From the NCBI GenBank assembly GCA_945952425.1, contig CAMFIX010000014.1, positions 1-19,041 on the forward strand: a stretch of 19,041 nt of DNA, written 5' to 3'. Shown here in pieces: positions 1 through 5,657 of the stretch. How positions within the stretch are numbered: the first letter of the stretch is position 1; each line of letters begins with the position of its first letter. The notes beneath the pieces were generated by a model, which was not told the origin of the DNA, ran no database searches, and worked only from the letters and a program-made list of their open reading frames with translations. Made by a program: the position numbers and the translations under genes. This DNA comes from an uncultured Pseudorhodobacter sp. (GTDB lineage Bacteria; Pseudomonadota; Alphaproteobacteria; Rhodobacterales; Rhodobacteraceae).

Positions 1-26
1 GGCTCGGAGATGTGTATAAGAGACAG
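1..26 (+). other. Nextera (Tn5) sequencing adapter remnant
   Basis: These 26 bases match the 3' part of the Illumina Nextera read-2 adapter. Bases 8-26 are exactly the 19-bp Tn5 mosaic end, and bases 1-7 are the adapter-specific bases before it. This is library sequence left at a contig end, not a genomic transposon. Genomic sequence starts at about base 27, and whatever lay upstream (probably repB) is missing. Confidence 0.96.
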
Positions 27-41
27 GAGGAGCAGTGCCGG

Positions 42-80
42 AAAAGAGAGGCCTCCCGAATGGAAACCACCCGGAAGGCC
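42..80 (-). terminator. Intrinsic terminator of the antisense RNA
   Basis: Inverted repeat with 14-nt arms at 50-63 and 67-80, eleven of fourteen positions complementary, and a 3-nt loop. On the minus strand it is followed by TCTCTTTT (49-42). On the plus strand the same hairpin would lie in the repC leader and could pair with the antisense RNA. Confidence 0.75.
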
Positions 81-125
81 CGCGCAAGACCAGGGCGCCA
101 ACCCTGAACATGCTCATCTTCTAGC
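42..125 (-). ncRNA. repABC-type countertranscribed antisense RNA
   Basis: A small antisense RNA of about 84 nt is predicted opposite the leader of repC. On the minus strand a promoter (-35 TTGCGG, 17-bp spacer, -10 TAGGAT, plus coordinates 160-132) would start transcription near 125. A strong hairpin followed by TCTCTTTT would end it near 42. A second small hairpin with arms at 91-95 and 102-106 lies inside. Known repABC plasmids encode such an RNA between repB and repC, where it represses repC and sets copy number and incompatibility. The assignment rests on position, promoter and terminator; sequence homology was not tested. Confidence 0.78.
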
Positions 126-131
126 CCGAGC

Positions 132-160
132 ATCCTAGCGCAGGCCCGAATCATCCGCAA
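132..160 (-). promoter_or_regulatory. Promoter of the antisense RNA
   Basis: Read on the minus strand, TTGCGG (155-160) and TAGGAT (132-137) are separated by 17 bp, a good sigma-70-type arrangement. It points away from repC and into the repB-repC intergenic region. Confidence 0.65.
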
Positions 161-169
161 CATCGCTTC

Positions 170-199
170 GCGCGGTGGCTGGGATTTATTCCCCCGCGC
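170..199 (+). promoter_or_regulatory. Hairpin in the repC leader
   Basis: GCGCGG (170-175) pairs with CCGCGC (194-199), and GGGA (181-184) pairs with TCCC (190-193). A 5-nt bulge and a 5-nt loop complete the structure. A leader hairpin of this kind occurs upstream of repC in repABC plasmids, where alternative folding under antisense control limits repC expression. Its role here is inferred from position only. Confidence 0.45.
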
Positions 200-266
200 C
201 TTGCGACGACTGCGGCCCAGAACGAGATTTCCGCCGAAAGGCCTTGCCGTTCCGCCCGAACGCATC

Positions 267-1280
267 ATGAAACACATGCCGATTTCGCCCCGGGCTGCCC
301 AGTCCGGGCGCCAGGATGACCTGCCCGCCCGCCGCTGGGTGCTGTTGGACCTCGTCCGCGAGGCGCGGGGGGCCTTAGGTCTGCGCGACCGCGACGTGGC
401 CATCCTGCGCGGGCTCTTGTCGCTGTTGCCCGAGGGGGCCGAGGGGGTGGGGCTGACGGTCTTCGCCTCGAACCGCGTGCTGGCGGCGCGCTGCGACGGG
501 GTGGAAGAGCGGACGCTGCGGCGCCACCTGGTGCGGCTGGAGGCCAAGGGGCTGATCGCGCGACGGCTGAGCCCGAGCGGCAAGCGCTATCGGCTGCAGG
601 CGGGCGGCGAGGTGCTGGCCTATGGGATGGACCTGGCACCGCTTTTCGCGCAAGAGGAGGCGTTGCGGGCGCTGGGGGCGGCCGAGGCCGCAACGGCGCT
701 GAAGGCGCGGCTGTTGCGGGCGCGGCTGCGCGATTGGCTTTACCGGCAGGGGGAAGGCGCCGGTCAAGAGCTGGCGCGCATGCTGCGACGCAAGCTGTCG
801 CTGGCGGCACTGGAGGCTTTGTGGGCGGGCGTGACGGGAAAAATGTCCGGCAGCGACGGGCAAATTGTCCGGGACATTCAGAATTCGGATGAAGAGTCTT
901 TTGAAGAAAAACAGAGGGCTGGGGAAGAAGGCCAAGATACGGCCGCCCCGCCGTCCTGCGCCGTGACACTGAGTGAATGCCTCGACCTTGCCGCAACCGC
1001 CCGCACCCTCAGCCCGACCCTGCCGCGCAGCTGGCCGGACCTCCTCTCGCTCGCCCGCCAGCTGGCCCCCGCCATCGGCATCGCCCCACCTGCCCTGACG
1101 CGTGCCGAAACCGCGCTTGGGCCCCATGGCGCGACACTGGCGATCCTCGGCCTCGTCCAGGCTTTCGACCGGGTGAAAAAGCCCGAGGCCTATCTGTCAG
1201 CCCTGACCGCCAAGGCGCCCCGGCTGGACCTTGGCCGCATGTTCCGGTCTTTGACGGGGGCGGCATGTATACCGGGGTAA
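267..1280 (+). CDS. repC: Plasmid replication initiator RepC (repABC family)
   Basis: RepC is the replication initiator of alphaproteobacterial repABC plasmids and chromids. The product is 337 aa. Residues about 65-108 form the winged-helix DNA-binding part, including SNRVLAARCDGVEERTLRRH and the following SGKRY turn. A charged linker (about 192-222) separates it from a conserved C-terminal domain. The ATG at 267 gives the family-like start MKHMPISP; the ATG at 276 and a TTG at 201 are alternatives, and none has a clear Shine-Dalgarno sequence. The antisense-RNA region upstream supports the assignment. RepA and RepB are absent only because the contig begins here. The stop lies 11 bp from that of a convergent gene. 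Lengths near 400 aa are more usual, so this is a short member. Confidence 0.9.
   Translation: MKHMPISPRAAQSGRQDDLPARRWVLLDLVREARGALGLRDRDVAILRGLLSLLPEGAEGVGLTVFASNRVLAARCDGVEERTLRRHLVRLEAKGLIARRLSPSGKRYRLQAGGEVLAYGMDLAPLFAQEEALRALGAAEAATALKARLLRARLRDWLYRQGEGAGQELARMLRRKLSLAALEALWAGVTGKMSGSDGQIVRDIQNSDEESFEEKQRAGEEGQDTAAPPSCAVTLSECLDLAATARTLSPTLPRSWPDLLSLARQLAPAIGIAPPALTRAETALGPHGATLAILGLVQAFDRVKKPEAYLSALTAKAPRLDLGRMFRSLTGAACIPG
842..920 (+). other. Candidate replication origin inside repC
   Basis: TGTCCGG occurs twice, at 844-850 and 866-872, 22 bp apart. The second copy is part of the palindrome TGTCC-G-GGACA (866-876). An AT-rich stretch follows; a hand count gives about 36% G+C over 873-916 in an otherwise very G+C-rich gene. 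Origins of studied repABC plasmids lie in an AT-rich part of repC. The match here is by position and composition only, and the segment also codes for the interdomain linker. Confidence 0.45.
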
Positions 1281-1305
1281 CGGAGCCGCGTTTACCGGGG
1301 TATAC
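1267..1305. repeat. 14-bp inverted repeat holding both convergent stop codons
   Basis: Left arm GTATACCGGGGTAA (1267-1280) and right arm TTACCGGGGTATAC (1292-1305) are complementary at 12 of 14 positions, with an 11-bp spacer. The left arm is the last 14 nt of repC, and the right arm is the last 14 nt of the convergent SDR gene, stop codons included. No T-tract follows on either strand. It may act as a weak bidirectional terminator or mark a join. Confidence 0.7.
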
Positions 1306-2140
1306 CGGCCAGGGCCAGGCGCAGGTCTTCGCGCTGCACCCCGATCGCCGCATGCAGGCGCTGCAGGCGGGGCGCCATCCGCAAAGGCCCCTGCCCCGGC
1401 TGGTCGGAAAGCCGCAAGAGGTCCGTCCGGCCCAGAAGCCCCGCGATCACCTGCCCCAAGGCGCCCAAGCTGACCGGCTGGCCGGCCCCGATGTCATAGG
1501 CCCCTGCCGCGCCTGCCTCGATCAGGGCGACCAGGCAACGCGCGACCAGCGCGCTCGACGCATAGTCGCGCACTAGGCTGGCCGCCCGAACCTCGGCCAC
1601 CTCGCCTCGCGACAGCGCCGCGAAGAGGGCGGGCACCAGGCGGCGGGGGTCTTCGCCCGGGCCGAACAGGTGGAAAAGCCGCGCCCAGATGACATCGGGC
1701 CCCAGCGCCGCGTGCAGCGCCGCCTTGGCGCGGCCATAGGGGGTGGCAGGGGCGATCCTGCGACCCTCGTCCCAGTCGCCCGGCGCCGTTGCGTCATATT
1801 CGGCGCAGGTGCCGGTCACCAGCACCCTGCCCCCGCCGGCTGCCCGAAACCGTGCCACCAGATCGACCGAGGCCGCCCGCCAGGCCTCGTTGGCCGGAGA
1901 GGTCCAGAACGCCCCGTGCTCCACCTCCCAGGCGCAATGGATCAGCCGGGGGGCAAGGCCCGCAACCGCCGCCCGACCGGCAGGGGTCAAGAGATCGGCC
2001 GCCACCCAGGTCACGCCCGGAAGTGCCGCCCCCGGCCGCCGCGACACGGCCACCACCGGCACGCCGCGGCCCAGCAGCTCTGCCAGCACCGCCCGGCCGA
2101 CGAACCCCGTGGCCCCGGTCAAGAGCACCGGCTCAGCCAT
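1292..2140 (-). CDS. NAD(P)-dependent sugar epimerase/reductase (extended SDR)
   Basis: This is a 282-aa extended short-chain dehydrogenase. TGATGFVG at residues 8-15 is the nucleotide-binding loop. VTGTCAEY (108-115) and the Y135-x3-K139 pair are the expected catalytic elements. It is the last gene of the CDP-sugar operon, so it probably reduces the 4-keto group to finish the nucleotide sugar; epimerase activity is possible. The ATG at 2140 overlaps the upstream gene by 8 nt and puts the Rossmann motif at the usual distance from the N-terminus. An ATG at 2161 would add seven residues. The substrate is inferred from the neighbours only. Confidence 0.85.
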   Translation of the reverse strand: MAEPVLLTGATGFVGRAVLAELLGRGVPVVAVSRRPGAALPGVTWVAADLLTPAGRAAVAGLAPRLIHCAWEVEHGAFWTSPANEAWRAASVDLVARFRAAGGGRVLVTGTCAEYDATAPGDWDEGRRIAPATPYGRAKAALHAALGPDVIWARLFHLFGPGEDPRRLVPALFAALSRGEVAEVRAASLVRDYASSALVARCLVALIEAGAAGAYDIGAGQPVSLGALGQVIAGLLGRTDLLRLSDQPGQGPLRMAPRLQRLHAAIGVQREDLRLALAGIPR

Positions 2141-2663
2141 GGTAATCCGGCCATTCGGCATCCCGCGCCGCGATCATCAAGGGCCGCGCCGGCCATTGGA
2201 TGGCAAAGCGCCCATCGTCCCAGCGCGCGCCCCGCGCTGCCTCGGGCACATGGGGATGGTCGATCAGGTAATCCACCACCGCCCCGGGCGAGAGCGTCAG
2301 ATAGCCATGCGCCACGCCCCGCGGCAGGAACAGCGCCTGCCCCCGCTCGGCCGAGAGCTTTTCGGCATGCCACGACAGGTAGGCCGGGCTGTCCGGCCGC
2401 AGGTCCAGCGCGACGTCATAGACCTCTCCGGCCAGGCAGCGCACCAGCTTTTGCTCGGCCGCCTCTCCGGCCTGCCAGTGCATGCCGCGCAACGTGTGCA
2501 GGTGGATGTTGGTCGCAAGGCTCGCCTGAACCGGCACGAAATCCAGGCCTGCCTTGGCAAAGGCCGCTGCATCCCAGAGCCTGCGAAAGCTGCCGCGCTG
2601 GTCCTCGGCGGCGGGGCTATCCACCCGATAGACGCCGGGCAGGCGGGTGGGGCACAGCTGCAT
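2133..2663 (-). CDS. RmlC-like dTDP-4-dehydrorhamnose 3,5-epimerase family protein
   Basis: A 176-aa cupin of the RmlC/RfbC family, normal length, which epimerises C3 and/or C5 of 4-keto-6-deoxy nucleotide sugars. Visible features are RGSF (23-26), LRGMHWQ (58-64) with the probable catalytic base H62, the FLPRGVAHGY strand (112-121) and RWDD (147-150). The tyrosine usually found shortly before the PE-x-RG segment is replaced: here the sequence is LIDHPHVPE, with H139 at that place. That residue is the proton donor in studied RmlC enzymes, so specificity may be altered. The start ATG shares one base with the stop of the methyltransferase gene (TGATG), and the 3' end overlaps the SDR gene. It is likely to act on a CDP-linked intermediate. 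Confidence 0.87.
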   Translation of the reverse strand: MQLCPTRLPGVYRVDSPAAEDQRGSFRRLWDAAAFAKAGLDFVPVQASLATNIHLHTLRGMHWQAGEAAEQKLVRCLAGEVYDVALDLRPDSPAYLSWHAEKLSAERGQALFLPRGVAHGYLTLSPGAVVDYLIDHPHVPEAARGARWDDGRFAIQWPARPLMIAARDAEWPDYHG

Positions 2664-3880
2664 CACAGGCTCCGCATCTCGGGCACCGCGGTCCAAAGCT
2701 TGCCCGTGAAGCCCGCCCCGCGCAGCTGAGTCACGATTTCGCCCGCGATGTTCCATGGCAGGATCAGGATGTCGTCGGGCTCCAGCGCCAGAAGCGCCTC
2801 GGGCGTCACCACGGGAATATGGCTGCCGGGCAGAAGCTTGCCCTGCTTGGCGGGCGAGAGGTCGGCCACCGCCAGCAGCCCGCCCACCCCGGCCGCGTTC
2901 AGAAAGGTATTGCCCTTGGCCGCGGCGCCATAACCCGCCACGCGCCGCCCCGCCGCCTGCTGCACCGCCATCCAGGCGCGGAACCCCTCCAGCACCCGGC
3001 CCACGCGCTGGTTGAACCCCTGGTAGAACGCCGCGCCGCCAAGACCAAGCGCCGCCTCCTGCCGCTGCACGGCCAGCACCGTGGCTCCCGGCGCCTGCGG
3101 CCCAAGCCCCGCCAAAAGCCGCAGGCTGCCGCCATGCGTCGACAGCGGGCGCGCCTCGAAGACCTGCAGCCCGTGGCGTGCAAAGAGCTTTTCGACCGCC
3201 AGCAAGGACCAATAGGCGTAATGTTCGTGATAGATCGTGTCGAACTGCACGCCCTCGACCAGGTGAACCAGATGCGGGAACTCGACCGACAGAACCCCGC
3301 CCGGCGCCAAGAGCCCCGCCAGCCCCGCAACGAAGCCGTTCACATCGGGCACATGGGCCAGCACGTTGTTGGCCACCACCAGGTCGGCCCGTCCCCGCCG
3401 CGCCGTGATCTCGGCGGCGGTTTCGGGCGTGAGGAAAGCGACCTCGGTCGGCACGCCCGCGGCCTCTGCCACCTTGGCCACGTTCAGCGCGGGCTCGATC
3501 CCAAGGCAGGTCACCCCCGCCGCCACGAAGTTGCGCAAGAGGTATCCGTCGTTGGACGCGACCTCGATCACCAGGCTTTCGGCGCCCAGGTGCAGCCGCT
3601 CGGTCATCTCGGCGCAGAAGTGGCGGGCATGGGTCAGCCAGGAGGCGGACGCCGAGGAGAAATAGGCGTAATCGCTGAAAATCCCTTTGGCATCAACGAC
3701 ATGGTCCAATTGCACCATCCGGCAGGCGCTGCAGACCACGGCGCGCAGCGGCCAGGTGGGCTCTGCCTCCAGGTCGGCATCGGGCGCAAGGTAGGCATTG
3801 GCGACGGCCATCGTGCCGAGGTCGCAAAAGACCGTGTCGCAAGGCGCGTTGCAGGCGCGGCAGGTGGGGGTCATGGTCAT
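2663..3880 (-). CDS. SAM-dependent sugar C-methyltransferase (TylCIII/NovU type)
   Basis: A 405-aa, three-part nucleotide-sugar C-methyltransferase. The N-terminal zinc-binding domain has C7-x2-C10 and C50-x2-C53. The SAM-binding motif EVASNDGYLL lies at 106-115. The IYHEHY motif (216-221) carries the His/Tyr/Glu residues used by the family for enolisation and methyl transfer next to a keto group. A C-terminal domain of about 160 residues follows (GYGAAAKGNTFLN near 319-331). Known relatives add a methyl branch at C3 or C5 of a deoxysugar. Next to CDP-glucose genes it should methylate CDP-4-keto-6-deoxyglucose or its epimer. The start overlaps the dehydratase stop by 4 nt (ATGA); an ATG two codons downstream (3874) is also possible. 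Confidence 0.92.
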   Translation of the reverse strand: MTMTPTCRACNAPCDTVFCDLGTMAVANAYLAPDADLEAEPTWPLRAVVCSACRMVQLDHVVDAKGIFSDYAYFSSASASWLTHARHFCAEMTERLHLGAESLVIEVASNDGYLLRNFVAAGVTCLGIEPALNVAKVAEAAGVPTEVAFLTPETAAEITARRGRADLVVANNVLAHVPDVNGFVAGLAGLLAPGGVLSVEFPHLVHLVEGVQFDTIYHEHYAYWSLLAVEKLFARHGLQVFEARPLSTHGGSLRLLAGLGPQAPGATVLAVQRQEAALGLGGAAFYQGFNQRVGRVLEGFRAWMAVQQAAGRRVAGYGAAAKGNTFLNAAGVGGLLAVADLSPAKQGKLLPGSHIPVVTPEALLALEPDDILILPWNIAGEIVTQLRGAGFTGKLWTAVPEMRSL

Positions 3881-4890
3881 CCTTCCAATGCTGCGGCCAG
3901 CGCGGCGTAGGCCTCGCTGCCCATGTCATGCCCTGCGGCCCAAAGCCCATACCAGCGGGCGGTGTCGGCCACCGCGGCGCGGGTGGAAAACCGCGGCGCC
4001 CAGCCGAGCGCTGCGCGGGCGAGGGAACTGTCCAGCGCCAGCCGCGATTTCTCGGGCATCGGCGGGGCAGGGGGGGCGTGCCAGTCCAGCGGGCCCGCCA
4101 CCTCGGCCCAGAGCGCCAGAAGCTCGGCCACCGAAATCTCCGCCTCGGCGGGGCCGAAGTTCACCGCCGGGGGCGCCTTGCCCGCCGCGAGGTCTTCGGC
4201 CAGAAGCAGATAGCCCGTCACCACGTCCAGCACATGCTGGAAGGGCCTTGTCGCGGACAGGTTGCGCAGGACCAGCGGGCGCCCCGCCTGGCCCGCGCGC
4301 ACCAGGTCCGGCACAAGCCGGTCGCGGCCGAAGTCGCCGCCGCCGATCACATTGCCGGCGCGGGCGGTGGCAAGTTGCAGGCCGAAACTGGCGCGGTGGC
4401 TGGCCACCAGGATCTCCACCGCGGCTTTCGAGGCCGAATAGGGGTCGTCGCCCCCAAGCGGATCGCTTTCCACGAAGGCCCGGGCGGCGTCGTTGCGATA
4501 GACCTTGTCGGAGGTGACGATGACGGCGGGGCAGGGGGCCTCGCGCAGCGCGCTCAGCAGATGCAACGTGCCGGTCAGGTTGGCGGCCCAGGTGCCGGCG
4601 GGGTCGCGGTAGCCCTCGGAGACGATGGCTTGCGCGGCGAAATGCAGGGCCAGGTCGCAGGCGGGCAGGGCAGGGGAGGCCGTGGAGAGGTCGATGCGCA
4701 GGTCGCGCTCCAGCACGCCCGCGACGCCAAGTGCGCGAAAGGCCGAAGGGGTGCCCGGGTCCAGCGCGAGGCCGGTGACCTTGGCGCCCAGGGCTGCCAG
4801 CATCCGCGCGGCCCAGGCCCCCTTGAAGCCGGTGTGGCCGGTCAGCAGCACCCGCCGCCCGGCCCAGAACCCGCGGTCGGGCGCCCTCAC
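3877..4890 (-). CDS. rfbG: CDP-glucose 4,6-dehydratase
   Basis: Converts CDP-glucose to CDP-4-keto-6-deoxyglucose, the second step of CDP-deoxysugar synthesis. The 337-aa product is an extended SDR with TGHTGFKG (17-24), which is diagnostic of the CDP-glucose branch, then ALHFAAQ (81-87), TSDKVY (126-131) and the Y151-x3-K155 catalytic pair. The start is taken as the GTG at 4890, which overlaps the rfbF stop by 4 nt (GTGA) and has GGAAGG a few bases upstream. The upstream ATG at 4971 would overlap rfbF by 85 nt and adds residues unlike the family. Its position directly after the cytidylyltransferase supports the function. Confidence 0.93.
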   Translation of the reverse strand: MRAPDRGFWAGRRVLLTGHTGFKGAWAARMLAALGAKVTGLALDPGTPSAFRALGVAGVLERDLRIDLSTASPALPACDLALHFAAQAIVSEGYRDPAGTWAANLTGTLHLLSALREAPCPAVIVTSDKVYRNDAARAFVESDPLGGDDPYSASKAAVEILVASHRASFGLQLATARAGNVIGGGDFGRDRLVPDLVRAGQAGRPLVLRNLSATRPFQHVLDVVTGYLLLAEDLAAGKAPPAVNFGPAEAEISVAELLALWAEVAGPLDWHAPPAPPMPEKSRLALDSSLARAALGWAPRFSTRAAVADTARWYGLWAAGHDMGSEAYAALAAALEG

Positions 4891-5657
4891 CAAACCTTCC
4901 ACGGCGCGCGGCCGGCCTCCCAAAGGGCCTGCAGCTGGTCGCGGTCGCGCAGAGTGTCCATCGGCTGCCAATAGCCCGGGTGCGTCCAGGCGCGCAGCTG
5001 GTCGTCGGCGGCCAGGCTGCGCAGCGGCGCCTGCTCCCAGACCGTGGCATCGCCCGCGATCCGACCCAGCACCTGCGGGGACAGAACGAAGAACCCGCCG
5101 TTGATCATCCCGCCGTCACCCTGCGGCTTTTCGGTGAAGGCTGCGACCCTCTCACCGTCAAGCTCCAGCGCGCCGAAGCGGCCGGGAGGGGTGACGGCGG
5201 TGACCGTCGCAAGCCGCCCATGGGCGCGGTGAAACGCGATGGCGCCCGCGATGTCGATGTCGCCGACGCCGTCGCCATAGGTCAGGCAAAAGGCCTCCTC
5301 GCCCTGCAGCAGGTGCCCGACCCGGGCCAGCCGCCCGCCGGTCTGTGTCTCTTCGCCGGTGTCGATCAGGGTGACGCGCCAGGGTTCGGCGGCGGGGCGC
5401 AAGACCTCCACCGCGCCGGTGGCGAGGTCGACGGTCAGATCGGAAGAGAGGCGGCCATAGTTCAGGAAATACTCCTTGATCTGCCAGCCGCGGTAGCCAA
5501 GGCAGATGACGAAATCCGTAACCCCATGGGTTGCATAGATTTTCATGATGTGCCAGAGGATCGGCCGCCCGCCGATTTCGACCATGGGCTTGGGGCGCAG
5601 GCCGGTTTCCTCGGAAATCCGCGTGCCGCGTCCGCCTGCGAGGATCACGGCCTTCAT
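4887..5657 (-). CDS. rfbF: Glucose-1-phosphate cytidylyltransferase
   Basis: Makes CDP-glucose from CTP and glucose 1-phosphate, the entry step of the pathway. The 256-aa product matches RfbF along its whole length (about 257 aa is usual). It has the nucleotidyltransferase signature GGRGTRISEE (8-17), KPMVEIGGRP (23-32), the TYGDGV metal-binding segment, PPGRFGAL, GGMINGGFFVL and the HPGYWQPMDTLRD segment near the C-terminus. The start ATG overlaps the stop of the TPR glycosyltransferase gene by 4 nt (ATGA), and the stop overlaps the rfbG start by 4 nt. Confidence 0.95.
   Translation of the reverse strand: MKAVILAGGRGTRISEETGLRPKPMVEIGGRPILWHIMKIYATHGVTDFVICLGYRGWQIKEYFLNYGRLSSDLTVDLATGAVEVLRPAAEPWRVTLIDTGEETQTGGRLARVGHLLQGEEAFCLTYGDGVGDIDIAGAIAFHRAHGRLATVTAVTPPGRFGALELDGERVAAFTEKPQGDGGMINGGFFVLSPQVLGRIAGDATVWEQAPLRSLAADDQLRAWTHPGYWQPMDTLRDRDQLQALWEAGRAPWKVW

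Noticed and set aside
1..26. Transposon end (Tn5-like)
   Set aside because: It matches a sequencing adapter exactly, including the non-transposon bases, and there is no transposase or target duplication.
27..124. Open frame as the end of repB
   Set aside because: Frames are open only over a few dozen codons across the antisense-RNA region, with no recognisable RepB ending.
1670..3910. 746-codon plus-strand open frame
   Set aside because: It lies opposite four well-supported genes, has Arg/Pro/His/Gln-rich composition typical of the reverse strand of G+C-rich genes, and shows no family motif.
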